64,000 bases of DNA from Guyparkeria halophila (GTDB lineage: Bacteria; Pseudomonadota; Gammaproteobacteria; Halothiobacillales; Halothiobacillaceae), in assembly GCF_034479635.1 (NCBI RefSeq), contig NZ_CP140153.1, positions 503,501-567,500 of the forward strand, written 5' to 3'. Position 1 is the first letter of the stretch; each line of letters opens with the position of its first letter. Below the pieces are notes generated by a model. The model had not been told where the DNA came from, did no database searches, and saw nothing but the letters and a program-made list of their open reading frames with translations. Positions 35,454 through 45,752 of this stretch are shown here, piece after piece. Position numbers and translations under genes: made by a program.

Positions 35454-35855
35454 TTACTGGATGGTGCGGAAGGCCGCCGGGGCGACCAGGTCGAAGGTCG
35501 GGATGGTTACCCGGAGCACGTCGCCCTGATCGCTGACAAAGCCATAGTCGCCCCACATCCGGCCCGCGGGTGACTCGATCACCGCGCCGGAGCGGTAGGC
35601 GAATTGCTCGCCGGGAAGAATCCGGGGTTGTTCGCCCACCACGCCTTCGCCGCGCACCTCTTTGAGGCAGCCGTTGCCATGGTCAATCACCCAATGGCGG
35701 TCCGTCAGGGTGACCGGCTGGTCGCTGTCGTTCTCGATCACGATCTCGTAACCGAAGGCGAACCGCTGCACGGTGGTCTCGCTGTGCTCCGGCACGAACA
35801 CGGCGCGCGGACGGATGCGGATCGATTCGGCAAGGGGGGAGGCGGTCAGCATCAT
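35454..35855 (-). CDS. apaG: ApaG protein
   Basis: A 133-residue ApaG/F3 beta-sandwich protein. Family strands FGYEIVIENDSD, LTDRHWVIDHGNG, VRGEGVVGEQPRI and GRMWGDYGFV are all present. The biochemical function is unclear; it is conserved next to rsmA and apaH. It begins within the pgl stop codon (ATGA). Confidence 0.93.
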   Translation of the reverse strand: MMLTASPLAESIRIRPRAVFVPEHSETTVQRFAFGYEIVIENDSDQPVTLTDRHWVIDHGNGCLKEVRGEGVVGEQPRILPGEQFAYRSGAVIESPAGRMWGDYGFVSDQGDVLRVTIPTFDLVAPAAFRTIQ

Positions 35856-36574
35856 GGGTCACCTGCCGCGGCGCGGTCGACGAACCAGTGAGTGGCGCGT
35901 TTGGCGGCCAGCCGCTCGGCCGGCAGCTCGGCCAACCCGTCGCGGATGCGCGCGAGCGACGGGCGCTTGTCCTCGCCCAGCACCAGGAAGACCACATTGC
36001 GGGCGGCCTCGAACACCGGGAAGGTCAGCGTCAGGCGATGGCCGTGCAGCTTGGCGACCGGGTTGACCACCACCAGACGCTCGCGTTCGCGCAAAGCCGG
36101 GGTGTCCGGGAACAGCGAGGCGAAGTGCCCGTCGCTGCCCAATCCCAGCAGGGTGACGTCGAAGCGGGGCACCTTGCCCGCGGTCCAGCGCCGCAGGGCC
36201 ATCTCGTAGGCATCCGCGTCCCGTTCGGGGTCGCGTTGCTGATCCGAGATCATCGGGAAGGTGCGGTGCGGCTGGATGCCCAGCGGCTCGAACAGGGACA
36301 ATCGCGCCATGCGGAAATTGCTGTCGGGGTGGTCCAGCGGCACATTGCGCTCGTCTCCGAAATAGAACTCCACCGCTTGCCAGTCGAGGGCATCGCGGTA
36401 GCGATGGGCGAGCAGCTGGTAGAGCCGGCGTGGCGTACCCCCGCCGGCCAGTGCGAGTCGGGCAACGCCACGGGCCCGTATGGCCGCGGTCAGTCGTTCG
36501 ACCAGGAACTCGGCGCAGGCGGCAAAGACGTCTTCGGCCTTTGGATAGGCATGGATGTCGGCGGTGGCGGACAT
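35852..36574 (-). CDS. pgl: 6-phosphogluconolactonase
   Basis: A 240-residue enzyme of the DevB/SOL type hydrolysing 6-phosphogluconolactone in the oxidative pentose phosphate pathway. Motifs are LALAGGGTPRRLYQLL, FYFGDERNVPLDHPDSNFRMAR and LLGLGSDGHFASLFP. ATG 36574 gives the family N terminus. It is inserted between rsmA and apaG in an operon that usually has these two adjacent, and is coupled to apaG by ATGA. No zwf is next to it. Confidence 0.92.
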   Translation of the reverse strand: MSATADIHAYPKAEDVFAACAEFLVERLTAAIRARGVARLALAGGGTPRRLYQLLAHRYRDALDWQAVEFYFGDERNVPLDHPDSNFRMARLSLFEPLGIQPHRTFPMISDQQRDPERDADAYEMALRRWTAGKVPRFDVTLLGLGSDGHFASLFPDTPALRERERLVVVNPVAKLHGHRLTLTFPVFEAARNVVFLVLGEDKRPSLARIRDGLAELPAERLAAKRATHWFVDRAAAGDP

Positions 36575-36655
36575 GGCCGTGTTGTTCCTGCGGTAGATGG
36601 AGAAGGCGATGGTGCCGGCAGGCACCACCCGGACCACAAGTCGACCGGCGGCCGG

Positions 36656-37489
36656 TCAGTTGCTGGGGTCGAGCCGCCGGGCCAGCGTCAGGAACGCGGG
36701 GATATCCAGTGCCTGAGCGCGTAGCGACGGGTCGATACCCGACGCCTCAATTGTTGACGCTGGCATGAGGGGTTTCAAGTTGTTGCGCAGGGTCTTGCGA
36801 CGCTGGGCGAAGGCGGCGGTGACCAGGCGCTCGAAACCGGCCTGCTCGGCAGGCGGCACCAGCGGCTCGGAGCGAGGCGTGAGGCGGATGACGCTCGAGT
36901 CGACCTTCGGTGGCGGATTGAAGGCCTCGGGCGGGACATCGAACAGGTGTTCGACCTTGGCGTGCATGGCGGTGAGCACGCTCAGTCGCCCGTAGGTCGA
37001 ATCGCCGGGTGCGGCGGCCAGGCGGTTGCCGACTTCGCGCTGCACCATGAACACCATCTCGCTGATTTGCCCGCGCTGGGCCAGCAGTCGGGTGATGAGG
37101 GCCGTGGCGATGTTGTAGGGCAGATTGCCGACCAGCGTCAGTGGCGGCGTGAGTCCGTGGGCCTCGGCCAGCGCGGCCAGATCCAGTCGCAGGGCATCCT
37201 GGGGCACCAGCTCGACCTGTCGGCCGACGCCCTCGGCGTCGAGCTTGATGCGCAGATGCCGGATCACGTCGCGGTCGAGTTCGATCGCGATCACGCGATT
37301 GCCGCGCTGGGCCAGTGGCACGGTGAGTGCCCCCAGCCCCGGTCCGATTTCGATAACGGGGCCGTCGCCCGGGGTCGCGCCGAGGATGCGGTCGATCACG
37401 CCGTAGTCCACCAGGAAGTTCTGGCCGAAGCGCTTGCGCGCTCGGTGGCCGTCCTGGATGCCCTTGGCGGGGTTGCTCGAGGACGCCAT
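36656..37489 (-). CDS. rsmA: 16S rRNA dimethyladenosine transferase
   Basis: A 277-residue KsgA/RsmA that dimethylates A1518 and A1519 of 16S rRNA. Motifs are KRFGQNFLVD, the SAM loop VIEIGPGLGALT, the catalytic NLPYN and the C-terminal FAQRRKTLRNNLK. It starts 2 bases after pdxA. Confidence 0.96.
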   Translation of the reverse strand: MASSSNPAKGIQDGHRARKRFGQNFLVDYGVIDRILGATPGDGPVIEIGPGLGALTVPLAQRGNRVIAIELDRDVIRHLRIKLDAEGVGRQVELVPQDALRLDLAALAEAHGLTPPLTLVGNLPYNIATALITRLLAQRGQISEMVFMVQREVGNRLAAAPGDSTYGRLSVLTAMHAKVEHLFDVPPEAFNPPPKVDSSVIRLTPRSEPLVPPAEQAGFERLVTAAFAQRRKTLRNNLKPLMPASTIEASGIDPSLRAQALDIPAFLTLARRLDPSN

Positions 37490-37491
37490 GA

Positions 37492-38475
37492 TCAGGCCGC
37501 TGCCCGCTGAGTGATCTCGGCGGCCAGCGCGATCGCCGCGGCCAGCGAGCCGTGCTCGGCGCGCCCGGTGCCAGCCAGGTCCAGGGCGGTGCCGTGGTCG
37601 ACGGAGGTGCGCACGATCGGTAGGCCGAGGGTAACGTTAACCGCGCGGCCGAAGCCGGCGTACTTGAGCACCGGCAGGCCCTGGTCGTGGTACATCGCCA
37701 GTACGGCATCGGCGCCGTCGAGGTGGCGGGGCGTGAACAGCGTGTCGGCCGGCAAAGGTCCGATTGCCTGAATGCCGCGCTCGCGCATGGCCTCGAGCGT
37801 CGGCCCGATCACACGGATTTCCTCGTCGCCCAGGTGGCCCGATTCCCCGGCGTGCGGATTGAGCCCGGCAACCAGGATGCGCGGTTGCGGCTTGCCCAGC
37901 CAATCGACCAGCGCGGCATGCAACGTCTCGAGCACCGTGGTGAGGGTGTCGCCAGTGATCGCGGCCGGTACCTTGGCCAGGGGCAGGTGGGTGGTGGCCA
38001 GTGCCACGCGCAGGGTGTCGGCCGCCAGCATCATGACCGGCGTGCCGCCGACCCGTTCGGCGAGATATTCGGTGTGCCCGGTAAACGGGATGCCGGCGTC
38101 GTTGATCACCCCCTTGTGCAGGGGGGCGGTGACCATCGCGGCGTAGCGGCCGTCACGGCAGCCCTCGCTGGCATGATCGAGCATGGCGAGCACGTGGCGC
38201 GCGTTGCCCGGGTCGAGCCGGCCGGGCGTGACCGGGTTTGCTGCGGCCAGGTGATGGAAGCGAAAGCCGGATGCGGCTGACGTGGAGTCATCCGCTGCCG
38301 GCCAGTCGAACGGTAGACCCAGGGAGTCGGCGCGTGCCGCGAACACGTCCCGGTCGCCCAGGACAACCAACTCGCCCGGGGGCGTGAAGGCCGGGTCGGC
38401 GGCGAGTGCGAGCAGCAGGTCCGGGCCAATGCCGGCCGGTTCGCCGCTACTGACGACCAAGCGCACGCTGGCCAC
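37492..38475 (-). CDS. pdxA: 4-hydroxythreonine-4-phosphate dehydrogenase
   Basis: A 327-residue NAD-dependent enzyme of pyridoxal phosphate synthesis. GEPAGIGPDL at the N terminus, metal-binding histidines in TAPLHKGVI, YHDQGLPVLKY and the closing TSVDHGTALDLAGTG identify PdxA. Its 5' end overlaps the 3' end of surA by 29 bases. Confidence 0.95.
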   Translation of the reverse strand: MASVRLVVSSGEPAGIGPDLLLALAADPAFTPPGELVVLGDRDVFAARADSLGLPFDWPAADDSTSAASGFRFHHLAAANPVTPGRLDPGNARHVLAMLDHASEGCRDGRYAAMVTAPLHKGVINDAGIPFTGHTEYLAERVGGTPVMMLAADTLRVALATTHLPLAKVPAAITGDTLTTVLETLHAALVDWLGKPQPRILVAGLNPHAGESGHLGDEEIRVIGPTLEAMRERGIQAIGPLPADTLFTPRHLDGADAVLAMYHDQGLPVLKYAGFGRAVNVTLGLPIVRTSVDHGTALDLAGTGRAEHGSLAAAIALAAEITQRAAA

Positions 38476-39877
38476 TGGCGTCGTTGACGGTGCCGGTCAG
38501 GCGGTTCTCGATATAGGCCTCCGAGCGCAGGCGGCGGATGTACTTGGTCAGCTCCTCGTCCGCGCGACGCTCGCCAATGGCGTTGCGTGCCTGCTCGCGC
38601 AGGTTCTCGCCGGAAACCTCCTGGCGGCGCTGGTCGTTGACCCGCAGGAAATGGAAACCGAACTGGCTTTCGAACACCGGGCTCAATTGCCCGATCCGGG
38701 CCGATTCGAGCGCATTGGCAAAGGCCGGCACCATGTCTTCGGGGTTGACCCAGCCGAGATCCCCGCCGCGCTGTGCCGAGCCCGGATCGTCGGAGAACTC
38801 GCGTGCGATCGAGGCGAGCGTGGCATCGCCGCTGGCGACCTGCGCGCGCAGCTGTTCGGCCAGCTCGCGGGTCGCGGCCGGGTCGCGATCCTCGCGGGGA
38901 CGCAGCAGCACGTGCTCGGCCCGGTACTGCGTCACGGCCGCGCTACCGGTGGTGGTGCGAGTGTCGCTCACCTTCACGATGTGAAAGCCGTTCGGGCTGC
39001 GGATGATGTCGCTGACCTCGCCGGCCTCCATGCCCTGGACGACGGGCAGGAACAACGACGGGATGCGCGCCGGATCACGCCAGCCCAGGCTGCCGCCCTC
39101 GTCGGCATTGAGGGCATCCGACCGTTCGGCCGATACGCGCGCGAAATCGGCGCCGTCGACCAGCTCGTTGCGAATGTCACGAGCACGCGCCTCGGCCGCT
39201 TCGATCGCCTCGGGCGAGGCGTTCTCCGGCACGGAGACCAGGATCTGCGCCAGGCGGTACTCGGTCTGCTCGGCCGAATTGCCGGTGCGCTGCTCGATGT
39301 AGGTATCGATGTCGCGATCGGAGACGTTGATCTGGCTGTAGACCTCGCGCTTTTGCAACTCCTCGAGGAGCATCTGCTCGCGGATGCCGTCGCGGAACTC
39401 GGCCCAGTCCTGGCCCTGGCCGACGACGGCGTCGCGCAGCTGGGATAGGTTCATGCCGTTGCGCTGCGCGATGCCGTTGAGCGCCTGGTTGAGGCGGGTG
39501 TCGTCGATCTGGATGCCGATCTTGTCGGCTCGCTCGAGCATGGTCGCCTCGGTGATCATGCGGTCGAGCACCCGCTCGCCGAGTCGCTGCTGGTCGGCCG
39601 GACTCATGTTGGCGAGATCCACTTGGCTGCCCAGCTGGGCCACCTCGGCTTGCAGTTCCCGTTGCGTGATGACGCGATCGTCGACCACGGCCACGATGCG
39701 GTCCAGTGGCTGGAAGCCACTCATGCCGGGGTTCTGCTGGACTGACGAGCCGCCGGTGGCCTGGGCGGCGACCGGCGAGGTGGTCAGGGTCATCGAGGTG
39801 GCGGTGAGCAGCAAGGTGGCCAGCACGGCCAGCGGTCGACGCGCGTGGCGGTGTGTCGGGGCGTGCGAAACGGGCAT
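38447..39877 (-). CDS. surA: Periplasmic chaperone / peptidyl-prolyl isomerase SurA
   Basis: A 476-residue outer-membrane-protein chaperone. It has a signal peptide (cleavage after VAAQA near residue 39), an N-terminal SurA domain (DRIVAVVDDRVITQREL) and two parvulin domains (about 215-315 and 330-425, each with FA..SD or FSDDPGSAQRGGDLGW-type motifs). It is next to lptD, its best-known client, in the standard order. Confidence 0.95.
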   Translation of the reverse strand: MPVSHAPTHRHARRPLAVLATLLLTATSMTLTTSPVAAQATGGSSVQQNPGMSGFQPLDRIVAVVDDRVITQRELQAEVAQLGSQVDLANMSPADQQRLGERVLDRMITEATMLERADKIGIQIDDTRLNQALNGIAQRNGMNLSQLRDAVVGQGQDWAEFRDGIREQMLLEELQKREVYSQINVSDRDIDTYIEQRTGNSAEQTEYRLAQILVSVPENASPEAIEAAEARARDIRNELVDGADFARVSAERSDALNADEGGSLGWRDPARIPSLFLPVVQGMEAGEVSDIIRSPNGFHIVKVSDTRTTTGSAAVTQYRAEHVLLRPREDRDPAATRELAEQLRAQVASGDATLASIAREFSDDPGSAQRGGDLGWVNPEDMVPAFANALESARIGQLSPVFESQFGFHFLRVNDQRRQEVSGENLREQARNAIGERRADEELTKYIRRLRSEAYIENRLTGTVNDASGQRALGRQ

Positions 39878-40037
39878 GGATCTACTCGCGGTTGCGGCGT
39901 TGAAAGTCAGTAGCCACTCCGGGGTGGCGGTTCCGGGCTCGGGCGATCATAACGCATTCGACCGGGACGGGCCGATGCCTGGCGGTGCATTGCGGCTCAA
40001 GGCACGCAGAGCGGCATGGCATTCGTGCCGACCTTCC

Positions 40038-42362
40038 TCAGGGATCGAAGCCGAGAATGTCGTCGCGGAACTGGTTGCCGCCGATGCCGCCGAGCCCCTT
40101 GAGCTCGATCTGGAAGACCACGGCGTTGGAGTACTCGGCATCATCGCCCAGGTCGGCGCCGACGTCCGGGCGGACGATGTAGCGCTTGAAGGCCAGGCGC
40201 GCCGACCAGCAGCAGGACTCGTAGCCCACGCCGAGCAACGACTGGACCACCTGCTCGGAGTCGAAGTCGTAGCCGACGCGACCGAGCATCGACCAGCGCC
40301 TTGAGAGCGGCCACGCAAACGAGACGTCGCCCTGGCGGTAGTCGTTGTCATCCGCGGTAATGCCCTCGCGGGTGAACCAGGAAAAGTTCAGGACGCGATT
40401 GTCCTCGCCCCGGTAGCCCAGGCGGGTCTGCGAGCGGGCGATCACTTCCCGGTCGGTGTCGTACTCGGCGGTGAACGAGCCGTTCCAGTGCTGGGTGACG
40501 TCGCTGTAGACCTCGGCGAGCACGGTCGACCCGCCGGCGTCCTTGTAGGTCTCCGGCCGGTTCGGGAGCATCGTTTCGGAAGCCTCGAAACGATAACGCT
40601 GGGCCGCACGTAGCGAGAGCGGCACGGTGCCCTGCTGCGTGTCGATCAACGACCAGGACAGGCCGTAGGTCAAGGCGTTCTCGTCGGCCACCCGGTCGCC
40701 GCCGGAGTAGCGGTTGGCACGGAACAGTTCACTGTAACTAAGCGTCGTCGGTCCGGTGTCGAACAGCGGGATGTCGCTCTGGTCGCGATGCGGCACGTAG
40801 AGATAGTAGAGCCGCGGTTCGAGCAGGGCGCGGTAGCGACCGGTCTCGCCGTAGGCGCGCTCGAAGAACAGGCTGCCATCCAGGCTGGAGATGGGTACGG
40901 TCCGCGTCGCGCTGGTGTCGTAATCCCGTCCGGCATCGATGCTGCCCGGGTCGGCGTCATCGAGCTGGTAGCTGGTGGTGTCGAGCATCACCTCGGGGCG
41001 CAGTCGGTACCAGGTATCGGCAAACGTCTGGCCGAGCCCGATGGCCGCGTGGGCGCGATCACCGGCGATGCGCTCACTCGACGGGTGGGCGAAGCGGGTG
41101 ACGTCGGCGCGCACGCTCAGGCTGGGCGCGACATGCTCGCCCCATTGGCCCAGGCCGAAACGATTGCTGGCAGTCAGTCGCGGCATGATCCGGTACGGGT
41201 ACTGGTACTCGGTCAAGTCCGGGTTGATGGTCTGGTAGCGCTGGGCCTGCAGGCCGAGGTTCCAGCCGCCGCCGGGGCGGGCGTCGATGCGCACGTCGCT
41301 GCGCAGGTGGCTGGTGGTCGACTGATCCAGGTTGGTGGAGAAGTCCTGGAAGAACTGGTCGTCCGAGACGCGATTGATGTCGACGCGGTAGTCGAGCTCC
41401 GGGTTGACCCGCCCGCTGCTGTCCAGGCCCAGCGACCAGCGCGAGCCGCCGTCGACTCGGTCATCCGGCAGGTAGAAGAAATCGAGCTGGTCGCGCCCCA
41501 GGTCCTGCTCACCGAACCGGTGCAGCCAGCGCACCTGCCCGCCCAGCCCCAGGCCCCGCTTGGTCAGCAGGGTCGGGGTAAGCGTGGCATCGAGATTGGG
41601 GGCGATGTTCCAGTAGTAGGGCTGGGCGTACTCGAAGCCGCCCTCGGTGCTGTTGCCGAAGGTCGGATAGAGCAGGCCCGACTGGCGCCGGTCATCGATC
41701 GGGAAGTTGAGGTACGGCGCGTAGAACACCGGCACGCCGCCGGCGCGCAGGGTGGTGTGCCAAGCCTCGCCCCGACCCGTCTCTCGGTTGAGGCTGATCT
41801 CGCGGGCCTGGAATTCCCAATCGCGCTTTTCGGTCGGGCAGGTCGAGAACGTGGCCTGGCCGAGACGATAGTGCTGGCGATCCTGCTGGACGATGGTCTC
41901 GGCCACGCCGGACAGGTGCTGGCTCTCCAGCCAGTAATGCGCCCGTTCTAGGCGACCGGCGTCCGTGTCGAGGTTCAGCTCGCCGCGCTCGGCCTGTACC
42001 GCCATGTCACCGGTCTGCAGCCAGAGATTGCCCTCGGCGGAGACACTGGCCTCGGGGCCCTGCCGGTAGATCAGCCGTTCGCCGCGCACGCGCCGTCCCG
42101 GTTCGTCGACGATGGCATCGCCGATCAGGGTGACGACGCCGTCGGTGCCGTATTCGGCCCGGTCGGCCGAGGCCTTGCCCGGCTCGCCCTCGGCCAGTGG
42201 CTGGTAGGCCGGGCGCTCCGGTCCGAAGGCCGGACACAGGCCGAATTCACCCGTGCCGGGCGCCTCGGCCGAATGCAGCGACTGGCTGGCAGCCAGCCCG
42301 CCGGCCCCGAGGGCGGCGGCGATGGCGATTGCCAGTGGTTTGCGCGTCTTCCCTGACTCCAT
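40038..42362 (-). CDS. lptD: LPS-assembly outer membrane protein LptD
   Basis: A 774-residue outer membrane barrel that inserts lipopolysaccharide at the cell surface. It has a signal peptide (about 1-31), a periplasmic OstA-like N domain (about 60-190) and a large beta barrel. Cysteines in FGLCPAF near the mature N terminus and the adjacent pair in ESCCWSAR near the C terminus match the disulfide pattern needed for LptDE assembly. It starts 10 bases after adk. Confidence 0.94.
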   Translation of the reverse strand: MESGKTRKPLAIAIAAALGAGGLAASQSLHSAEAPGTGEFGLCPAFGPERPAYQPLAEGEPGKASADRAEYGTDGVVTLIGDAIVDEPGRRVRGERLIYRQGPEASVSAEGNLWLQTGDMAVQAERGELNLDTDAGRLERAHYWLESQHLSGVAETIVQQDRQHYRLGQATFSTCPTEKRDWEFQAREISLNRETGRGEAWHTTLRAGGVPVFYAPYLNFPIDDRRQSGLLYPTFGNSTEGGFEYAQPYYWNIAPNLDATLTPTLLTKRGLGLGGQVRWLHRFGEQDLGRDQLDFFYLPDDRVDGGSRWSLGLDSSGRVNPELDYRVDINRVSDDQFFQDFSTNLDQSTTSHLRSDVRIDARPGGGWNLGLQAQRYQTINPDLTEYQYPYRIMPRLTASNRFGLGQWGEHVAPSLSVRADVTRFAHPSSERIAGDRAHAAIGLGQTFADTWYRLRPEVMLDTTSYQLDDADPGSIDAGRDYDTSATRTVPISSLDGSLFFERAYGETGRYRALLEPRLYYLYVPHRDQSDIPLFDTGPTTLSYSELFRANRYSGGDRVADENALTYGLSWSLIDTQQGTVPLSLRAAQRYRFEASETMLPNRPETYKDAGGSTVLAEVYSDVTQHWNGSFTAEYDTDREVIARSQTRLGYRGEDNRVLNFSWFTREGITADDNDYRQGDVSFAWPLSRRWSMLGRVGYDFDSEQVVQSLLGVGYESCCWSARLAFKRYIVRPDVGADLGDDAEYSNAVVFQIELKGLGGIGGNQFRDDILGFDP

Positions 42363-42371
42363 GCGTGGGGC

Positions 42372-43037
42372 TCAGCTCTCGGACGACGGGGCGATGGGGT
42401 CGAGGATCGTGCGGAAGTCCGTCGCGATCTGCTCGATTTCCCGCTCGCCGTCGACGCGGGCCAGGCGCCCGTCGCGCTCGTAGTATTCGACCAGCGGGGC
42501 GGTCTGCTCCTGGAAGACCTCCAGGCGACGCCGCACGGTGTCCTCGTTGTCGTCGTTGCGCTGAACCAGTTCGTGCTCGCAGTGGTCACACTGGTGGTCG
42601 GCATCCGGCGGATTGGTGAAGCGATTGAATACCGCGCCACATTCCTTGCAGGTCATCCGCCCGGTCAAGCGCTTCATCAGCTTGTCGAGCGGCACGTCGA
42701 TGAGGATGCCGAGCTCCAGCGGGCGCTCGAGGCCCTCGAGCATCTCGTCGAGCGCCTCGGCCTGCGCGATATTGCGCGGGAAACCGTCGAGGATGAAGCC
42801 GCGTTGGGTGTCCGGTTGGGACAGGCGTTCGCGGATCATGCCGAGCACGATGTCATCGCTGACCAGTTGGCCCTCGTCCATGGCGGCCTTGGCCTTGAGG
42901 CCGAGCTCGGTGCCCTCCGCCACGGCGGCGCGCAGCAGGTCGCCGGTCGAGATCTGCGGGACCTTGTAATGTTCCACCAGGCGCGCTGCCTGTGTGCCCT
43001 TGCCCGACCCCGGGGCGCCCAAAAGTACGATTCGCAT
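42372..43037 (-). CDS. adk: Adenylate kinase with cysteine-rich lid
   Basis: A 221-residue long-form adenylate kinase: P-loop [15 protein letters not shown]-binding GDLLRAAV and [12 protein letters not shown]. The lid domain has four cysteines in two CxxC pairs (CKEC and CDHC), the zinc-binding type common in Gram-positive bacteria, rather than the His/Ser/Asp/Thr lid of E. coli. ATG 43037 was chosen at the family N terminus. It is directly upstream of lptD and divergent from ppa. Confidence 0.95.
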   Translation of the reverse strand: MRIVLLGAPGSGKGTQAARLVEHYKVPQISTGDLLRAAVAEGTELGLKAKAAMDEGQLVSDDIVLGMIRERLSQPDTQRGFILDGFPRNIAQAEALDEMLEGLERPLELGILIDVPLDKLMKRLTGRMTCKECGAVFNRFTNPPDADHQCDHCEHELVQRNDDNEDTVRRRLEVFQEQTAPLVEYYERDGRLARVDGEREIEQIATDFRTILDPIAPSSES

Positions 43038-43223
43038 GGTTTTCCAGATCTTGATAGCCGTGGCGATTGCCGTGGATTTTGCCGACCGAATTCGAGACCG
43101 GGACTCCGGTCGACCGGCGAAAAACGGTATCATAACGAAAACACCGCGGCTTGCCTCGCGCTTGCCACGAAACGACCGTTTTTCTTCGTTCAAATCGACA
43201 CGCAATCAATCGAGGCTGATTTC

Positions 43224-43754
43224 ATGGACCTGTCCAAGATCCCCGCCGGCAAGAACCCGCCGGAAGACATCAATGTCGTTATCGAAATCCCGGTGCAGGG
43301 CGTTCCGGTCAAGTACGAGCTGGACAAGGATTCCGGCGCGCTGCTGGTCGATCGCTTCATGGCGACCTCGATGTACTACCCGACCAACTACGGGTTCATC
43401 CCGCAGACGCTCTCCGACGATGGCGATCCGGTCGACGTGATGCTGGTCGCGCCGCTGCCGCTGCAGCCGGGTTCGGTGATCCGTGCGCGCCCGGTGGGCA
43501 TGCTGGAGATGACCGACGAGTCGGGCGTCGACGCCAAGATCATCGCCGTGCCGCACGACAAGCTCACCCCGCACTACCACGACGTCAAGAAGGTCGAGGA
43601 CCTGCCGGGCTTTCTGCTCGAGCAGATTCAGCACTTCTTCGAGCAGTACAAGGCGCTCGAGCCGGGCAAGTGGGTCGAGTGCAAGGGCTTTGCCGACAAG
43701 GCCGCGGCCTGCAAGGAGATCGAGGACTCGATCGCCCGCCACGAGCAGCAGTGA
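43224..43754 (+). CDS. ppa: Inorganic pyrophosphatase
   Basis: A 176-residue family I soluble pyrophosphatase. The signature DGDPVDVML provides metal-binding aspartates; [19 protein letters not shown] and the C-terminal [14 protein letters not shown] are typical. It drives biosynthetic reactions by removing PPi. It is monocistronic, with its own terminator. Confidence 0.96.
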   Translation: MDLSKIPAGKNPPEDINVVIEIPVQGVPVKYELDKDSGALLVDRFMATSMYYPTNYGFIPQTLSDDGDPVDVMLVAPLPLQPGSVIRARPVGMLEMTDESGVDAKIIAVPHDKLTPHYHDVKKVEDLPGFLLEQIQHFFEQYKALEPGKWVECKGFADKAAACKEIEDSIARHEQQ

Positions 43755-43801
43755 TCCGGTGTGAGTCGGAGCGTGGTTTGCGTCCGACATGACTGAGTTG
43801 A

Positions 43802-43844
43802 CGCGGCCGGCGGGGTGCTTCCCTGTCGGCCGCGCTTGTTTTCC
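43802..43844 (+). terminator. Terminator of ppa
   Basis: Eight-base stem CGCGGCCG / CGGCCGCG around a 17-base loop, followed by CTTGTTTT, 47 bases after the ppa stop. Confidence 0.7.
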
Positions 43845-43910
43845 CCGATGGCGCCGATTGTGATGGCGCCCCGGGTCCACCTCGAGTAACGGCGAGCCCC
43901 GAGCGAATCG

Positions 43911-45749
43911 ATGCTAGATCGTCTCCATGACCATGGCCGGGCCCGGCGGGTATTCCGCCAGCGGATCCTGTTCGCGGCCCTGATCTCGCTCGTCGTCGTC
44001 CTCACCTTGCTGGGGCGCGCCGCCTGGCTGCAGATCGCCCAGCACGATCACTACCTCGCCAAGGCGGAAAAGAACCGCACCCGCCTGGTGGTCGTGCCGC
44101 CCGAACGCGGGCGGATCTTCGATGCCCAGGGCGAAGTGGTGGCCGACAATGTCGCCACCTACCAGGTGCAGATCACGCCCGAGCACAGTCAGGACGTGGG
44201 CGTCGAGCTGGCCATGCTGGCCGACGTGCTGGGGCTGGACACGCGCGCCGTCGAGGCGCTCGAGGAGCGCATCCGGGTCAGTCGCCGCTTCGATCCGGTG
44301 CTGGTCAAGGCCGATCTCGACGAGGTCGAGCGGGCGCGGATCGCGCGTCTCAAGCCCTGGCTGCCGGGCACCGAGATCGTCTCCAGCCTCAAGCGGGTCT
44401 ACCCCTATCGTGAACTGCTGGCGCACGTGGTCGGCTATGTCGGGCGCATCAACGCCGAGGACGTCAAGCGCCTCGATCCGGACGCCTACCAGGGCACGCA
44501 GTACATCGGCAAGACCGGCATCGAGCGCCAGTACGAGGATCGTCTGCATGGCGAGCCGGGCTACCGGGTGGTCGAGGTCGACGCGCTGGGTCGCGAGGTC
44601 AAGGTGCTCGACACCCAACGTCCGGTGCCGGGCAAGGACATCGCCCTGACCATCGATGTCGGCCTACAGGGCGTGGCCGCCGCCGCCCTGGGGGAGTACG
44701 CCGGCGCCGTGGTCGCCCAGGATCCGCGTGACGGGGCGATTCGTGCCCTGGTTTCCCGGCCGTCGTTCGACCCCAACCTGTTCGTCGACGGCATCAGCCA
44801 CAAGGCCTATCGCGAGTTGCTCGAGGACCCGGACCGACCGCTCTACAACCGGGCGACGCGGGCCACCTACCCGCCAGGCTCGACCATCAAGCCGGTGATG
44901 GGGCTGGCCGGCATGGAGTACGGGCTGATCGATCCGGACGAACGTTTCTTCGCCGGGCCGTATTACCAGATCCCGGGCAATGACCATCGCTATCGGGACT
45001 GGCGTAAGTGGGGTCACGGCTGGGTGGACTTCGAGGAATCCGTGTTTCGCTCGGTCGATGTCTACTACTACGACCTGGCGTTTCGGATGGGCATCGATCG
45101 CATGCACGCGTTCCTGACCGAGTTCGGCATCGGGCAGGAGACCGGCATCGACCTGCCGGGCGAGTCGGCCGGCCTGATGCCCTCGCGCGACTGGAAGCAA
45201 CGGGTCAAGCAGCAGGTGTGGTTCCCCGGCGAGACGGTGATCGCCGGGATCGGCCAGGGCTACATGCTCTCCACGATGCTTCAACTGGCCGACATGACGT
45301 CCACCCTTGCGCTCTCCGGCGTGCGTCACGTCCCGTGGCTGGTCGCCGATGATCGCGAGCCACAGCCGCGCCTGACGCTGTCGAGCGATGATTATTGGCA
45401 GCGGGCGCGCGGGGCGATGCGTGCCGTGGTCGGCCACGAACGCGGCACGGCACACAAGATCGAGGCCCCTTATCCGATCGCGGGCAAGACCGGCACGGCC
45501 CAGGTGTTCTCGGTGGCCCAGGACGAGGAATACGATGCCGAGGAGCTCGAGCGTCGCCTGCACGATCATGCGCTGTTCGTCGGCTTTGCCCCCTTTGATG
45601 ACCCCAAGCTGTCGGTGGCCGTGATCGCCGAGCACGGGGGCAGCGGGTCGGGGACCGCCGCGCCGATCGCGCGCCAGGTGATGGACTTCTGGTTCGGTGT
45701 CGAGCCGGATGCCGACGTCCAGCCCGAATTTTCCGAGCACGGGGACTGA
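43911..45749 (+). CDS. mrdA: Peptidoglycan transpeptidase PBP2
   Basis: A 612-residue class B penicillin-binding protein for cell elongation. It has an N-terminal membrane anchor (ILFAALISLVVVLTLLGRAAW), a dimerisation/pedestal domain (about 60-230) and a transpeptidase domain with Ser in PPGSTIKPV, the second motif region around SVDVYYYDLA and KTG in IAGKTGTAQVF. It is followed 3 bases later by rodA, its glycosyltransferase partner. Confidence 0.95.
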   Translation: MLDRLHDHGRARRVFRQRILFAALISLVVVLTLLGRAAWLQIAQHDHYLAKAEKNRTRLVVVPPERGRIFDAQGEVVADNVATYQVQITPEHSQDVGVELAMLADVLGLDTRAVEALEERIRVSRRFDPVLVKADLDEVERARIARLKPWLPGTEIVSSLKRVYPYRELLAHVVGYVGRINAEDVKRLDPDAYQGTQYIGKTGIERQYEDRLHGEPGYRVVEVDALGREVKVLDTQRPVPGKDIALTIDVGLQGVAAAALGEYAGAVVAQDPRDGAIRALVSRPSFDPNLFVDGISHKAYRELLEDPDRPLYNRATRATYPPGSTIKPVMGLAGMEYGLIDPDERFFAGPYYQIPGNDHRYRDWRKWGHGWVDFEESVFRSVDVYYYDLAFRMGIDRMHAFLTEFGIGQETGIDLPGESAGLMPSRDWKQRVKQQVWFPGETVIAGIGQGYMLSTMLQLADMTSTLALSGVRHVPWLVADDREPQPRLTLSSDDYWQRARGAMRAVVGHERGTAHKIEAPYPIAGKTGTAQVFSVAQDEEYDAEELERRLHDHALFVGFAPFDDPKLSVAVIAEHGGSGSGTAAPIARQVMDFWFGVEPDADVQPEFSEHGD

Positions 45750-45752
45750 TTC

